Shown in pieces: positions 46,611 through 57,020 of a DNA stretch of 57,437 nt. How positions within the stretch are numbered: the stretch's first letter is position 1; the number at the start of each line of letters is the position of its first letter. Under the pieces are notes generated by a model. It was not told the DNA's origin. It saw only the letters and a program-made list of their open reading frames with translations, and searched no databases. The position numbers and the translations under genes were made by a program. The DNA is from an uncultured Cellvibrionales bacterium (lineage in GTDB: Bacteria > Pseudomonadota > Gammaproteobacteria > Pseudomonadales > Cellvibrionaceae), in the NCBI GenBank assembly GCA_913050115.1, contig CAJWZU010000012.1, forward strand, positions 1-57,437, written 5' to 3'.

Positions 46611-48539
46611 ATGACTTTAGAAGCACAAAAAGAGACTCGAGGCTTTCAGACGGAAGCAAAACAGCTGCTACATTTAATGATTCACTCACTCTACTCGAAT
46701 AAAGAGATATTCATTCGAGAGCTGGTCTCTAATGCCTCTGATGCCGCTGATAAACTGCGTTTTGCTGCGCTATCTCAGTCTAATTTGTATGAAAGTGACC
46801 CAGAGCTAAAGATTCGCATTGATTTTGACGCTACGGCTAAGACTCTGACTATTGCTGATAACGGTATTGGTATGAACCGTGATGAAGCCGTAGAGCACTT
46901 AGGCACTATCGCTAAATCTGGAACTGCGCAGTTTTTGAAAGATATGAGCGGTGATGAACAGAAAGACTCACAGCTAATTGGTCAGTTTGGCGTGGGTTTC
47001 TATTCATCGTTTATTGTTGCCGATCATGTTGAGGTTTTTAGCCGTCGTGCCGGCGATAGTGCCTCAGAGGGTGTTCACTGGGAGTGCACCGGTGAAGCTG
47101 AATTTAGCGTTGAAAGCGTTGAGAAAGCGGATCGCGGTACTAAGATTGTCTTGCACCTTAAAGACGATGCCTTGGAGTATGCCGATGCCTTTCGCCTGCG
47201 TTCATTGATTAAGAAGTATTCTGATCATATTTCGTTGCCGGTAGAAATGCTTAAAGAAGCGGCACCTGCTGTGCCCGGCGCTGAAGGCGAGGAAGAGACA
47301 ACAGCCGAAACTGCTGCACCAGAGTATGAAGCCGTTAATGCCGCCACAGCAATGTGGACTCGCCCACGTGCCGATGTAAGCGACGAAGAATACAAAGAAT
47401 TTTATAAACATGTATCGCACGATTTTGCTGACCCGCTGAAGTGGAGCCACAACCGCGTTGAGGGTAAACTCGATTACACCAGCTTACTCTATTTGCCCGC
47501 CAAAGCGCCTTATGATATGTACAATCGTGAAGCCTCGCGTGGCTTGAAATTGTATGTGCAGCGCACCTTTATTATGGATGATGCTGAGCAGTTCTTACCG
47601 CTGTATCTGCGCTTTATTAAAGGTGTTGTCGATTCCAACGATTTGTCTTTGAATGTGTCACGTGAAATTTTACAAAAAGATCCAAATATTGACGCGATGC
47701 GCTCGGCGCTAACCAAGCGTGTTCTGGATATGCTGGGTAAACTGGCTAAAAATGCCGATGCATACGCGCCTTTCTGGAAAGAATTTGGTCAAGTGATAAA
47801 AGAGGGACCAGCAGAAGATTTTGGCAATAAAGAAAAAATTGCCAAGCTGCTGCGTTTTAGCACGACGTTTAATAATTCCGAAGTGCAGAGTGAGTCTTTG
47901 ACTGGCTATGTCGAGCGAATGAAAGAGGGGCAGGATAAGATTTATTATGTCGCCGCTGAGAACTACAACACGGCTAAAAATAGCCCGCATCTTGAAGTAT
48001 TCCGTAAGAAAGGCCTTGAAGTGCTGTTACTGACTGAGCGCGTTGATGAGTGGCTGATGGGGCATCTGCAGGACTTTGATGGTAAGCAATTGCAAGACGT
48101 GGGCAAGGGCGCACTCGATTTCGGTGAACTGGACAGCGATGAAGAAAAGAAAGAGCAAGAAACCGCTGCTAAGAGCAATGAAGATTTAGTGGCTCGCGTT
48201 AAAAAAGTCCTGGCTGACAAGGTTCAGGATGTGCGCGTCACCACACGCCTGACTGACTCTCCGGCTTGTGTTGTAGTAGGCGATGACGATATGGGTGCAC
48301 AGATGCGCCGTATCCTCGAGCAAGCTGGTCAAGCTATGCCTGACAGCAAGCCGATTTTTGAACTCAATCCTGCCCACCCTCTAGTGGTTAAGTTGGATCA
48401 AGAGTCCGATGAAGATCGGTTTGGCGATTTAGCGGCAGTTTTATTGGATCAGGCTAATCTTGCGGAGGGCGGCCACTTGGAAGACCCTGCCGGCTATGTA
48501 CAGCGTCTGAACAAGCTGTTGCTAGAACTTAGTCACTGA
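46611..48539 (+). CDS. htpG: Molecular chaperone HtpG (Hsp90)
   Basis: This is the 642-residue bacterial Hsp90. The N-terminal GHKL ATPase domain has [22 protein letters not shown] and the lid region GQFGVGFYS. The middle domain carries the catalytic Arg region (NVSREILQ), and the C-terminal dimerisation domain is complete. ATG 46611 follows AGGA by about 7 nt. The middle/N linker includes an acidic, Ala- and Thr-rich insert around residues 220-240. The perfect heat-shock promoter upstream agrees with its role. Confidence 0.98.
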   Translation: MTLEAQKETRGFQTEAKQLLHLMIHSLYSNKEIFIRELVSNASDAADKLRFAALSQSNLYESDPELKIRIDFDATAKTLTIADNGIGMNRDEAVEHLGTIAKSGTAQFLKDMSGDEQKDSQLIGQFGVGFYSSFIVADHVEVFSRRAGDSASEGVHWECTGEAEFSVESVEKADRGTKIVLHLKDDALEYADAFRLRSLIKKYSDHISLPVEMLKEAAPAVPGAEGEEETTAETAAPEYEAVNAATAMWTRPRADVSDEEYKEFYKHVSHDFADPLKWSHNRVEGKLDYTSLLYLPAKAPYDMYNREASRGLKLYVQRTFIMDDAEQFLPLYLRFIKGVVDSNDLSLNVSREILQKDPNIDAMRSALTKRVLDMLGKLAKNADAYAPFWKEFGQVIKEGPAEDFGNKEKIAKLLRFSTTFNNSEVQSESLTGYVERMKEGQDKIYYVAAENYNTAKNSPHLEVFRKKGLEVLLLTERVDEWLMGHLQDFDGKQLQDVGKGALDFGELDSDEEKKEQETAAKSNEDLVARVKKVLADKVQDVRVTTRLTDSPACVVVGDDDMGAQMRRILEQAGQAMPDSKPIFELNPAHPLVVKLDQESDEDRFGDLAAVLLDQANLAEGGHLEDPAGYVQRLNKLLLELSH

Positions 48540-48553
48540 GTTTAATAACTCAC

Positions 48554-48588
48554 AAAAAGGCGGCTGCAGTAATGCAGTCGCCTTTTTT
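48554..48588 (+). terminator. Terminator after htpG
   Basis: AAAAAGGCGGCTGCA pairs with TGCAGTCGCCTTTTTT around a 4-nt loop, ending in T6. It begins 15 bp after the htpG stop. Confidence 0.92.
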
Positions 48589-48639
48589 ATGGCCGTCTGG
48601 CTTATAATTCATTTACTCAAAATATATTAAGACTTATTA

Positions 48640-49668
48640 ATGACTCAATCCTTAACTATTTCAGTACTTGGTGGCGGCAGTTTCGGCACGGCCATTGGTA
48701 ATATTATCGCCAGTAATGGGCATAAAACTTACCTATGGATGCGTGACTCTGCACGTGCGGCGAGTTGTCAAAAGTCGCGCGAAAACACCGCGTACCTGCC
48801 GGGTTATAGATTAAGCGATAACCTCATTGTCACGGCTGATTTGGCCGAGGCAGTAGCCAATAGTGACGTCGTGTTTATTTCTGTACCCAGTTCATCGGTT
48901 CGCGATGTTGCTGCACAAATTGCGCCGTTATTACTTACAGATGCCATGGTCGTAACCACAACCAAGGGTATTGAACTGCATGACGATGGCTTTAATTTAA
49001 TGAGCCAGGTACTTGAGCAGGTATTGCCTCGGCACCGTATTGCAGTGGTAAGCGGCCCCAACTTTGCCAAAGAAATTGTCCAGCAGATGCAGACTGGAAC
49101 GGTGGTCGCTAGTGATCATGTCGAGGTGTGTACGCAGGTACAAGATATTCTGTGTTCTGATAGTTTTCGGGTTTATACCAATCGAGACAAATACGGTGTA
49201 GAGCTCGGTGGTGCACTGAAAAATATCTATGCGATTATCTCTGGTATGGCGGTGGCGGTAGGTGCGGGTCAAAATACTCAGGCCATGTTGTTAACACGCA
49301 GCTTGGCTGAAATGGGTCGTTTCGCACAAACCATGGGGGCAGACCCTATGACTTTCCTTGGCCTCGCCGGTGTCGGCGATTTAATTCTGACTTGTAGCTC
49401 TGATCTCAGTCGTAATTATCGGGTAGGTTTTGCTATCGGTCAGGGTAAAAGGCTCGAGGCTATTGTTGCTGAGCTGGGGCAGGTCGCCGAAGGGGTAAAT
49501 ACTGTTAAAGTGGTAAAGCACAAGGCTGATCAGCTCGGTATTTATATGCCTTTGCTGTCTGGTTTACATGCGATTTTGTTTGAAGATTGTGCCATCGCTG
49601 AGGTGGTTAAATCACTAATGCTTGGCGAGCAGGCTTCGGATATTGATTATTTAGACGGTCACTCTTAA
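48640..49668 (+). CDS. gpsA: NAD(P)-dependent glycerol-3-phosphate dehydrogenase
   Basis: This 342-residue cytoplasmic enzyme makes sn-glycerol-3-phosphate from dihydroxyacetone phosphate for phospholipid synthesis. The N-terminal dinucleotide motif is [10 protein letters not shown], and the family motifs VSGPNFAKE, the catalytic Lys in GALKNIYAI, and [12 protein letters not shown] are present. ATG 48640 is used. It is followed 39 nt later by the DUF4389 gene and may be co-transcribed with it and sixA. Confidence 0.97.
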   Translation: MTQSLTISVLGGGSFGTAIGNIIASNGHKTYLWMRDSARAASCQKSRENTAYLPGYRLSDNLIVTADLAEAVANSDVVFISVPSSSVRDVAAQIAPLLLTDAMVVTTTKGIELHDDGFNLMSQVLEQVLPRHRIAVVSGPNFAKEIVQQMQTGTVVASDHVEVCTQVQDILCSDSFRVYTNRDKYGVELGGALKNIYAIISGMAVAVGAGQNTQAMLLTRSLAEMGRFAQTMGADPMTFLGLAGVGDLILTCSSDLSRNYRVGFAIGQGKRLEAIVAELGQVAEGVNTVKVVKHKADQLGIYMPLLSGLHAILFEDCAIAEVVKSLMLGEQASDIDYLDGHS

Positions 49669-49707
49669 ATTCGGTACTCTTAAATTTCATAAGTTAAGGA
49701 TAATTCA

Positions 49708-50121
49708 ATGAATAACGATGAATTGAAATCTAATTTGCTCTGCGCCTCTCACTGGATTCGTCTGGTTTTTATGGTGCTATTCATATTGGTTTTAGAAATA
49801 GCTATCCCTGTTATGTTATTAGTGGTGGTGGTGCAGTTTTTGTTTTCTTTAGTTACCGGCAACGACAATAGTAGTTTGCGCCAATTTGGCAGTAGTTTGT
49901 CTAAATTTATCTACCAAACATTACAGTTTTTAACCTACAACAGCGAAAGTAAGTCTTTCCCTTTTGCTGATTGGCCTGAAGCTGAGCCACAAACAGCGAA
50001 GGCCAAGCCAGTTGCTGCGTCTATTGTCCCGGCGGATACGCCTGAGACTGCAGCAGTTCAAACGTTTGAGACTGTAGAAGCCCAAGAGGCCGAAGACAGC
50101 ATCAGGCAGGAAGATGCCTAA
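49708..50121 (+). CDS. DUF4389 membrane protein
   Basis: This is a 137-residue protein with two hydrophobic helices (about 15-50, separated by only a few residues), a segment matching DUF4389 (SLRQFGSSLSKFIYQTLQFLTY), and an Ala/Glu/Pro-rich acidic C-terminal tail. Function unknown. AAGGATAA lies upstream of ATG 49708. Its TAA overlaps the sixA start (TAATG); the same neighbour pair is common in gammaproteobacteria (recalled). Confidence 0.82.
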   Translation: MNNDELKSNLLCASHWIRLVFMVLFILVLEIAIPVMLLVVVVQFLFSLVTGNDNSSLRQFGSSLSKFIYQTLQFLTYNSESKSFPFADWPEAEPQTAKAKPVAASIVPADTPETAAVQTFETVEAQEAEDSIRQEDA

Positions 50122-50588
50122 TGTCTAAAGCCCTTTTGGTTTTGCGTCACGGCCAAGCTGAAAATTATGCCGACAGCGGTTTAGATTGTGATCGCTGCTT
50201 GACTGATTTTGGCCGCTTTCAAGTTGAAAGTGCAGTGGCTTATATGCAGGCCCAGGGTCAGCAGCCAGAGTTAATTTTAGTCAGCCCTTATTTACGCACA
50301 CAGCAAACCGCAGCCTATGCACAAGCCGTTTTTCCTACAGCGGCTTGTGCTACTTGGGACGCTTTGACACCTGAATCGGACTTGATGTTATTAACTGAGA
50401 AGTTACAACTACTAACCCAAGAAAACGTTTTACTGGTCAGCCATCAGCCTTTAGTAGGCGCTCTTTTGAGTCATCTGTGTGGCCAGTCCTACGGTCGCTA
50501 TCCTATGGATACCGCAAGTCTGGCCTGTTTGCAGTCCGACTTATGGGTGGCTGGTTTGGCAGAGCTTAACTGGCTGCGCCATGCCTAA
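50121..50588 (+). CDS. sixA: Phosphohistidine phosphatase SixA
   Basis: This is a 155-residue histidine-phosphatase-family protein. The catalytic RHG motif is at residues 9-11 in LVLRHGQAE (His10), and the second His lies in LVSHQPLVG. SixA removes phosphate from histidine in phosphocarrier or histidine-kinase proteins. Length is typical for the family. It is translationally coupled to the DUF4389 gene. Confidence 0.9.
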   Translation: MSKALLVLRHGQAENYADSGLDCDRCLTDFGRFQVESAVAYMQAQGQQPELILVSPYLRTQQTAAYAQAVFPTAACATWDALTPESDLMLLTEKLQLLTQENVLLVSHQPLVGALLSHLCGQSYGRYPMDTASLACLQSDLWVAGLAELNWLRHA

Positions 50589-50630
50589 GCGTTGCTAACT
50601 CTTCTGATTGCTGGTTTATCAATGCGGGCT

Positions 50631-50639
50631 TGTTATAAT
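50631..50639 (+). promoter_or_regulatory. Extended -10 promoter of the TSUP permease gene
   Basis: TGTTATAAT is a perfect extended -10 (TGnTATAAT). No good -35 lies 17 bp upstream, which extended -10 promoters tolerate. The leader to ATG 50668 would be about 22 nt. Confidence 0.55.
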
Positions 50640-50667
50640 CAGTTCGAATATATTAGCTGTTTATCTT

Positions 50668-51612
50668 ATGCCTGCTCCTCAATTTAAATTTCTCGCACGC
50701 TCTACCCCTCGCCGCTGCAGTGGTAGGCTCAACCCTATTCGACTTAATAGCCCTATTTTCTTAAGCGTGTTCTTTGTGCTGTGGGCTGCGGCGTTGTGGT
50801 TGATTCCTGATACCTTGTCGGTAATGGGTGATTACATCGCTTTTAGTTTGCTCGGTATTACCGGTGCCATATTTGCCAATGCCACCGGAGCGGGCGGCGG
50901 TGTAGTGTTTATCCCTATGTTTAATCAGTTGGGCTTTACTGAGGTGCAGGCCATTGCGACCAGTTTTGGTATTCAGTGCTTTGGTATGACTGCCGGTGCC
51001 TTTACTTGGATTCACCACTATCGGCACGATAAGATTGAGTTGCATTTGTGGCACTCTTTTGTGCCTATTATTGCTTTAACCGGTGCTTTTGCTGTATTGG
51101 GTGTTTGGCTAGTGTATGGCTTAAATTTACCCTCGCCGGCCTCTTTGCACGAAAGTTTTAGCATTTTCTCGATCGTCTTAGGCTTAGCAATTCTGGTGTC
51201 GGTGTTTTTCTTGAGACCGGGGCGAGAGCACTCGAACTTAGAGTGGTATGACTGCGCGGCACTGGGGCTTATTGGTATTTTCGGCGGGATCATTACCGCT
51301 TGGTTATCGGTCGGTGTTGGCGAGCTGCTCGCTATTTACTTAATATTGCGCCGCTTTGATGTGACCATGGCTGTTGCTTCGGCGGTTGTGGTGTCGGCGC
51401 TGGTCGTTTGGTCTGCAGCGCTAGAGCATTTTTGGTTGAATCCGAAGGCTTACTGGCAAGTGCTTCTGTTTGCTGGCCCCGGTGCAGTTATTGGTGGTAT
51501 TTTTGCTAAAACTCTAGTGTCTTGGTTGTCGGCGCGAAAGTTAAAAATATTTTTTGCCACTTGGGTGCTGGTTGTGGGCGTGGTCACGTCGCCTCTGGCA
51601 AGCTTGGTTTAG
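50668..51612 (+). CDS. TSUP (TauE/SafE) family permease
   Basis: This is a 314-residue inner-membrane protein with about eight TM helices in two halves. The first family repeat has FANATGAGGGVVFIP; the second has GIFGGIITAWLSVGVGE, the inverted counterpart. TSUP proteins export or import sulfite, organosulfonates or related anions; the substrate here is not readable. ATG 50668 is chosen; an earlier in-frame start would overlap the promoter. The next gene starts one base after its stop. Confidence 0.85.
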   Translation: MPAPQFKFLARSTPRRCSGRLNPIRLNSPIFLSVFFVLWAAALWLIPDTLSVMGDYIAFSLLGITGAIFANATGAGGGVVFIPMFNQLGFTEVQAIATSFGIQCFGMTAGAFTWIHHYRHDKIELHLWHSFVPIIALTGAFAVLGVWLVYGLNLPSPASLHESFSIFSIVLGLAILVSVFFLRPGREHSNLEWYDCAALGLIGIFGGIITAWLSVGVGELLAIYLILRRFDVTMAVASAVVVSALVVWSAALEHFWLNPKAYWQVLLFAGPGAVIGGIFAKTLVSWLSARKLKIFFATWVLVVGVVTSPLASLV

Positions 51613-51613
51613 C

Positions 51614-52465
51614 ATGCTTAAACAGCGGCAATTTCATATCGATGGCTTTACTTTTGCCGCGCAAGAGTGGGGTCAATGCGGTGGCGTTCCGGTATTGGCG
51701 TTACATGGCTGGCTCGACAATAGCGCCAGTTTTAACGCTGTGGCGGCCAAGCTAAAGGGTGTGCATCTACTTGCACTTGACCTAGCAGGGCATGGCCAAA
51801 GTGATCATCGCGCCGGGTCTAGTCGCTACAATATTTGGCAAGATATACCCGATGTCTTCGCTATAGCGGATGCTATGGGATGGCAGCAGTTTGCCCTGCT
51901 TGGGCATTCGCGTGGCGCAATGATTAGCTTGTTGGCGGCGGGTACATTTCCCAAGCGCATCAGTCGGGTAGGGCTGGTTGAGGGGCTCTGGCCCGAGCCG
52001 GTGGATATTACTGATGCCCCAAGGCAGCTGGCTAAATCGATCCGCCAGTATCAAAGCAGAAAAAACTCAAAGTTATCTCACTACGCCAGTATTGATGCTG
52101 CCATAGCAGCTCGCCAGGGGGGGCGTTTCCCGCTTGGCTATGAAGCGGCTAAATCTATTGTTACGCGCGGTGTGCGCTTGGTTGCAGGGGGTTATATATG
52201 GAGTTCTGATCCCTGTCTGTTAATGGCCTCTTCATTCAAATTGAGTGCCGAGCATATGCAGGCTTTTGTCGCACGCATAGAGTCACCGATTAAATTAATC
52301 TTGGCGCAGCAAGGCATCAAGGGTATCTTGGATAAGTATGAGAGTCAGATAAACGATATTGTTAATCTCGATGTAGAAGTTTTTCCGGGTGGGCATCATC
52401 TGCATATGGAAGAACAGTCGTCACTGGTTTCGGCTGCATTGGAAGAATTTTTTTACGCTCAATAA
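51614..52465 (+). CDS. Alpha/beta hydrolase
   Basis: This is a 283-residue alpha/beta hydrolase fold protein. The oxyanion region is LHGWLDNSASF, the nucleophile elbow GHSRGA (Ser99), and the catalytic His lies in GGHHLHME near the C-terminus. The substrate is unknown; esterase or thioesterase activity is likely. ATG 51614 comes one base after the TSUP stop, so both are one transcript. Confidence 0.85.
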   Translation: MLKQRQFHIDGFTFAAQEWGQCGGVPVLALHGWLDNSASFNAVAAKLKGVHLLALDLAGHGQSDHRAGSSRYNIWQDIPDVFAIADAMGWQQFALLGHSRGAMISLLAAGTFPKRISRVGLVEGLWPEPVDITDAPRQLAKSIRQYQSRKNSKLSHYASIDAAIAARQGGRFPLGYEAAKSIVTRGVRLVAGGYIWSSDPCLLMASSFKLSAEHMQAFVARIESPIKLILAQQGIKGILDKYESQINDIVNLDVEVFPGGHHLHMEEQSSLVSAALEEFFYAQ

Positions 52466-52481
52466 CATTAATGTGGGTACC

Positions 52482-53018
52482 GTGTTGGTGAAAACATATT
52501 TTACGTTTGTTTTAGGTTTTTTGATTTTTTGTGCTACTCATGTTTCGGCATCGGAGCTGCCCATATTTCCTGGCGCTAAGGTGTTGAGTCAATCTGAGTC
52601 CGACTCCAGTTACTATCGTTTGGCGCTGGGGCCACAAAAAAAGATCAGAAATGTGTGGCGAGCTGAAACATTGCAGGCGCACTTAGGCCAGCTACAGCGC
52701 TTGACACTGGAGATGCCGGCGGGCTTCGGCCTTGAGGATGGCTTTAGCTTTTATCAGCAGACGCTTGAATTGTCGTCGCTTGAGCTGCTTTATACGTGTG
52801 CTGGTCGCGGTTGTGGCAGCAGCAATAGTTGGGCTAATAATCACTTTTTAGTCAAGCAACTGTACGGCCTAGAACAAACCCAGCAGTACCGAGCGTATAA
52901 AGGTTTGGCGGGAGAGTTTTTAGTGTTATACGCCGTGCAGCGTGGCAATAAACGTAATTATTTTCAAATAGAGCGACTTCTACCGGAGGTAGAGGCCACT
53001 CTGGCTAGTGCCGGTTAA
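52482..53018 (+). CDS. DUF4892 exported protein
   Basis: This is a protein of about 178 residues with a signal peptide (hydrophobic core [12 protein letters not shown], cleavage after VSA) and the DUF4892 features [11 protein letters not shown] and [14 protein letters not shown]. The paired cysteines suggest a disulfide in the periplasm. Function unknown. Only GTG starts are available: 52473, 52482 and 52488 are in frame, and I cannot choose firmly. The stop codon overlaps the folE stop on the other strand. Confidence 0.78.
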   Translation: MLVKTYFTFVLGFLIFCATHVSASELPIFPGAKVLSQSESDSSYYRLALGPQKKIRNVWRAETLQAHLGQLQRLTLEMPAGFGLEDGFSFYQQTLELSSLELLYTCAGRGCGSSNSWANNHFLVKQLYGLEQTQQYRAYKGLAGEFLVLYAVQRGNKRNYFQIERLLPEVEATLASAG

Positions 53019-53557
53019 TCGCGAATAAGCGATAGAAATTCACTGCGAGTGGCTGCGTGAGAGCGGAATGATCCCAGCATCGAAGATGTTTTCATGACTG
53101 AGTTTTGCTTTTCCACGCCGCGCATCATCATGCACATATGCTTGGCTTCAATAATGACACCCACACCTGCGGCGCCAGTGATTTCTTGAACAGCTTGGGC
53201 AACTTGCAAGGTGAGTTGTTCCTGAATTTGCAAGCGGCGGGCATACATGTCGACAATACGAGCTATTTTAGACAGCCCCAATACCTTACCGGTAGGAATA
53301 TAAGCTACATGAGCCTTACCAATAAAGGGCAACATGTGGTGTTCACACATTGAATAGAGCTCAACGTCTTTAACGATGACCATTTCATCTGAATCAGATG
53401 GAAAAAGCGCGTTGTTAACGACTGTTTTAAGGTTTTGATGGTAGCCGCGAGTCAGGTACTGAAATGCTTTGGCCGCTCGTTCCGGCGTGTCCAGTAATCC
53501 AGGGCGGTTGAGGTCTTCGCCGGTGGCTTCGATGATTTTGGCAAACTGTTCTTTCAT
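53015..53557 (-). CDS. folE: GTP cyclohydrolase I
   Basis: This is the 180-residue first enzyme of tetrahydrofolate synthesis. The zinc ligands are Cys71 and His74 region (CEHHMLPF) and Cys142 (HMCMMMRG), and all are present. ATG 53557 is chosen; the open frame runs 45 codons further upstream, but family length and the leader hairpin argue against using it. The leader has a terminator-like hairpin and the promoter region has a 12-bp direct repeat. It converges tail to tail with the DUF4892 gene, with overlapping stop codons. Confidence 0.95.
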   Translation of the reverse strand: MKEQFAKIIEATGEDLNRPGLLDTPERAAKAFQYLTRGYHQNLKTVVNNALFPSDSDEMVIVKDVELYSMCEHHMLPFIGKAHVAYIPTGKVLGLSKIARIVDMYARRLQIQEQLTLQVAQAVQEITGAAGVGVIIEAKHMCMMMRGVEKQNSVMKTSSMLGSFRSHAATRSEFLSLIRD

Positions 53558-53574
53558 GACTGGCTTCCATATTG

Positions 53575-53600
53575 AAAAAGTCCCGCTTACGAGTAGCGGG
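53575..53600 (-). terminator. Terminator-like hairpin in the folE leader
   Basis: On the minus strand CCCGCT, a 7-nt loop and AGCGGG are followed by AC and T5, about 18 nt before the folE ATG. No minus-strand gene ends here, so it is either an attenuator of folE or a structure that affects its translation. Confidence 0.5.
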
Positions 53601-53624
53601 GAGTGATACTTTACATTTTTTGTG

Positions 53625-53678
53625 ACAATGGCGCTAGATTGTTCCATCGATCGATAAGACTGATTTACAATGGCGCTA
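53625..53678. promoter_or_regulatory. 12-bp direct repeat in the folE-prmB divergent spacer
   Basis: ACAATGGCGCTA occurs at 53625-53636 and again at 53667-53678, exactly 42 bp apart (four helical turns). They flank the ATCGATCGAT palindrome near 53646. This looks like a pair of sites for one regulator, acting on folE, prmB or both. Confidence 0.5.
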
Positions 53679-53706
53679 TTGTAAAAGACCAAACTTGGAG
53701 ATCGCT

Positions 53707-54627
53707 GTGATCAATAGGCGAGAGGCTTTGACCTCTGAATTAATAACCTTGCGCGATTATATTCGCTGGGGCGCGAGTCGTTTTAATGCGGCCGAGCTGT
53801 TTTTTGGCCACGGTAATGACAATGCGTGGGATGAAGCCGTGCAGTTGGTCATGTATGTGGTGCATCTGCCGGTTAGCAGCGACCCTGATGTGCTCAATGC
53901 TCGCCTGTGCTTAGACGAACGCAAAGCGATATTGGCATTGTTCGAACAGCGTATTTTTGCTCGCATACCGGCGGGTCATCTTACCGGCGAATCCTATTTC
54001 GCTGGCCTGCCGTTTACCGTTAATAAGCATGTGCTAGTGCCGCGCTCGCCCATTGCCGAGTTAATTGAAAACGAATATAAGCCATGGCTGGCGCATGAAC
54101 CGCAAATGATTCTTGACCTTTGCACCGGCAGTGGCTGTATCGGTGTCGCCACTGCGCTGGCCTTTCCTTACGCCTGTGTTGACCTTAGTGATATATCGAC
54201 TGAAGCCATAGCGGTGGCTGAAAAAAATATAGCGCGTTATGAGTTGGGCGAACGCGTGCGTGCGGTAGAGTCGGATTTGTTTGCTGGGCTTAAGGGGCAG
54301 CGTTACGATTTAATCGTCAGTAATCCGCCCTATGTCGACGCTGAAGATCTCGCGACTATGCCACTAGAGTATCAAAATGAACCCGAGATTGCTCTCGGGT
54401 CAGGTTTTGACGGGCTCGATTTTACTCGTCGATTACTGTTAGGCGCTGAGCACTATCTGACCGATAACGGCGTGTTAATTGTTGAAGTCGGCAACAGCTG
54501 GGTGCATTTAGAGGAGGCATTTATGCAGGTTCCTTTCACCTGGTTGGAATTTGAACGGGGCGGGCACGGAGTGTTTATGCTCACCATAGATCAGCTTAAG
54601 CAGTACCGTGCTGAATTCACTCTGTGA
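53707..54627 (+). CDS. prmB: 50S ribosomal protein L3 glutamine methyltransferase PrmB
   Basis: This is a 306-residue N5-glutamine methyltransferase of the HemK/PrmB type. An N-terminal helical domain is followed by the SAM-binding motif [12 protein letters not shown] and the catalytic SNPPYVD, which binds the target glutamine amide. The start GTG 53707 is set by GGAG 6 nt upstream; a TTG four codons earlier has none. Its position just before aroC is common in gammaproteobacteria. Confidence 0.93.
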   Translation: MINRREALTSELITLRDYIRWGASRFNAAELFFGHGNDNAWDEAVQLVMYVVHLPVSSDPDVLNARLCLDERKAILALFEQRIFARIPAGHLTGESYFAGLPFTVNKHVLVPRSPIAELIENEYKPWLAHEPQMILDLCTGSGCIGVATALAFPYACVDLSDISTEAIAVAEKNIARYELGERVRAVESDLFAGLKGQRYDLIVSNPPYVDAEDLATMPLEYQNEPEIALGSGFDGLDFTRRLLLGAEHYLTDNGVLIVEVGNSWVHLEEAFMQVPFTWLEFERGGHGVFMLTIDQLKQYRAEFTL

Positions 54628-54633
54628 ATTGCG

Positions 54634-54639
54634 TATAAT
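54634..54639 (+). promoter_or_regulatory. -10 box upstream of aroC
   Basis: A perfect TATAAT lies 39 nt before the aroC ATG, with only a weak -35 (CTGAAT) 17 bp upstream. It may give aroC a promoter of its own besides read-through from prmB. Confidence 0.4.
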
Positions 54640-54677
54640 AAAACGCATTTACGATTGCAAAATAGATAGAGAATATT

Positions 54678-55775
54678 ATGTCCGGCAACACATTTGGCAA
54701 GCTGTTTACTGTTACCACCTTTGGCGAGAGCCACGGCAAGGCTCTTGGCTGCATTATCGATGGCTGTCCGCCGGGCTTGGAAATCTGCGAAGAAGATATT
54801 CAGGTCGATCTTGATCGCCGCAAGCCCGGCACTTCGCGGTTTACCACCCAGCGCAAAGAAGCCGACCAGGTTGAGATTCTCTCTGGTGTGTTCGAAGGTA
54901 AAACCACCGGTACTCCCATTGGTTTAATTATTCACAATAACGATCAACGCTCAAAAGATTATTCTAATATTAAAGATCAGTACCGTCCGGCCCATGCCGA
55001 TTACACCTATATGCAAAAATACGGTGTCCGCGATTACCGTGGTGGTGGTCGCTCTTCGGCCCGTGAAACAGCTATGCGCGTGGCCGCGGGTGCTATTGCG
55101 AAGAAGTTCCTCGAGCAGGGATTTGGCATAGTCGTACGCGGTTACTTGTCGCAACTCGGACCAATTAAAATTGAATCCGTTGACTGGAATGAGGTGGGCA
55201 ATAATCCATTTTTCTGCCCTGACCTGAGTAAGGTCACAGAGATGGAAGATTACATGAAGGCGCTGAATAAAGAGGGCAACTCGGTCGGCGCTAAGATCAC
55301 AGTCACCGCCAGCGGTATGATTCCTGGCTTAGGTGAGCCGGTTTTTGATCGCTTAGATGCCGATATTGCTCATGCTTTAATGAGTATTAATGCGGTCAAA
55401 GGTGTTGAAATAGGTGCGGGTTTTGATTCTGTGGCGCAAAAAGGCACAGAACACCGTGACGAAATTACCAATGAGGGCTTCTTGTCGAATCAGGCCGGTG
55501 GCATTCTGGGTGGTATCTCTACTGGCCAAGATATTGTTGCGCATATTGCCCTAAAACCAACGTCTAGCCTGCATTTGCCCGGCCGCAGTGTCGACCAGCA
55601 CGGCAATGAAGTGGAGGTGATTACCAAAGGGCGCCACGACCCCTGTGTTGGTATTCGAGCAACACCTATCGCCGAAGCTATGTTGGCTATGGTCTTAATG
55701 GACCAACTGCTGCGTAACCGTGGTCAAAATGGCGGTGTTATTAATAAACCACCTGTTATTCCAGCGCAGGTATAA
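54678..55775 (+). CDS. aroC: Chorismate synthase
   Basis: This 365-residue enzyme makes chorismate from 5-enolpyruvylshikimate-3-phosphate with reduced FMN. Signature motifs include [10 protein letters not shown] near the N-terminus, [19 protein letters not shown] and [11 protein letters not shown]. The start is ATG 54678. Chorismate feeds Phe/Tyr, hence the starter for the pigment operon, but the gene itself is housekeeping. Confidence 0.98.
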   Translation: MSGNTFGKLFTVTTFGESHGKALGCIIDGCPPGLEICEEDIQVDLDRRKPGTSRFTTQRKEADQVEILSGVFEGKTTGTPIGLIIHNNDQRSKDYSNIKDQYRPAHADYTYMQKYGVRDYRGGGRSSARETAMRVAAGAIAKKFLEQGFGIVVRGYLSQLGPIKIESVDWNEVGNNPFFCPDLSKVTEMEDYMKALNKEGNSVGAKITVTASGMIPGLGEPVFDRLDADIAHALMSINAVKGVEIGAGFDSVAQKGTEHRDEITNEGFLSNQAGGILGGISTGQDIVAHIALKPTSSLHLPGRSVDQHGNEVEVITKGRHDPCVGIRATPIAEAMLAMVLMDQLLRNRGQNGGVINKPPVIPAQV

Positions 55776-55787
55776 GGTCTACTCCCC

Positions 55788-56999
55788 ATGAGTAACTCGG
55801 TAGTTGCTAAATCAGAGCTAGGGTTAGTTCCCTACTGGCGGCTGTCGGGCTTTTATTTTTTCTATTTTGCCTCGCTCGGCGCGCTGGTGCCTTTTTGGAG
55901 TCTGTATCTGCAGGCTGAAGGCTACGGTAGTCGCGAAATAGGCTGGTTGTCAGCCGTTATTTTAGCCACTCGTATAGCAGCCCCTAATTTGTGGGGTTGG
56001 TTGGGTGATTATAGTGGTCAGCGCCTGCGAATTATTCGCTGGGGGGCCGGTCTTGCGGCGATATTTTTTTCCGGTGTGTTATTCAGTGACTATGCCAAAG
56101 GCTGGCAGTTTGAGTGCCTGTTAATATCGGTGTTGCTGTACAGTTTTTTTTGGAATGCGATTCTCGCCCAGTTTGAAGTACTCACGCTGCACCATCTCGA
56201 TGATAAGCCTCAACTATACGGCGCTGTTCGCTTGTGGGGTTCGGTGGGTTTTATTGTCGTTGTTGCGGCAATCGGTATTCTTTTTGATTTTGTTTCCGTT
56301 AGCTATCTGCCTTGGATACTGTTTTTTCTGTTGCTGTTAATGTGGCTCAACAGCTTGTTTTTAACTGAGGTTAAAAAAAGTTGTCGACTTAGTCATTGGC
56401 GCGGTTTTCTAGCAATAGCGACAAAAAAACCGGTACTGTATTTTTTAGCGTCGGCGTTTTTGTTGCAGCTAAGTTTTGGCCCTTACTACACGTTTTTTAG
56501 TGTTTTTCTCGAACGTTTAAATTATTCCAAGACCGCTATAGGCTTGCTGTGGTCGCTGGGTGTCGTAGCAGAAATTGCCATTTTTATGTGCATGTATAAA
56601 TTATTGCCCGTGTTAGGCGTGCGGTTACTGCTGTTACTCAGTTGCGCCATGGCGAGTTTTCGCTGGCTGTTGTTGGCCTACTGCGCCGAATACAGCTGGG
56701 TATTGATTTTTAGTCAGTGCTTGCATGCTTTTTCGTTTGGTACCGCGCATGCAGCCTCGATTGAATTCATTCGGCGGTATTTCTCATCGCAACAGACTTC
56801 GATAGATCACCAAGGGCAAGGCCAGTCGCTTTACAGCTCTATTAGCTGGGGTTGTGGTGGTGCTTTGGGTGCGGTGTTGTCGGGGTATTTATGGTCAGCG
56901 GGCAATGAAGCCACTTTTGTCTACGCGGCCCTAGCATCAACCTTAGCGTTTGTTTTTGTCTGGCTGGGTGTTCACAAACAAGATGCACTGTTGTCTTAA
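55788..56999 (+). CDS. MFS transporter (MFS_1-like, PPP/HcaT type)
   Basis: This is a 403-residue major facilitator with about 12 TM helices. The N-terminus YWRLSGFYFFYFASLGALVPF resembles the family that includes HcaT (phenylpropionate) and nucleoside:H+ symporters. The loop 2-3 motif is NLWGWLGDYSGQR. The substrate is not readable. ATG 55788 lies 12 nt after aroC, so they are probably co-transcribed. Confidence 0.85.
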   Translation: MSNSVVAKSELGLVPYWRLSGFYFFYFASLGALVPFWSLYLQAEGYGSREIGWLSAVILATRIAAPNLWGWLGDYSGQRLRIIRWGAGLAAIFFSGVLFSDYAKGWQFECLLISVLLYSFFWNAILAQFEVLTLHHLDDKPQLYGAVRLWGSVGFIVVVAAIGILFDFVSVSYLPWILFFLLLLMWLNSLFLTEVKKSCRLSHWRGFLAIATKKPVLYFLASAFLLQLSFGPYYTFFSVFLERLNYSKTAIGLLWSLGVVAEIAIFMCMYKLLPVLGVRLLLLLSCAMASFRWLLLAYCAEYSWVLIFSQCLHAFSFGTAHAASIEFIRRYFSSQQTSIDHQGQGQSLYSSISWGCGGALGAVLSGYLWSAGNEATFVYAALASTLAFVFVWLGVHKQDALLS

Positions 57000-57020
57000 T
57001 TTGAGGTTGTGGAATCTACC

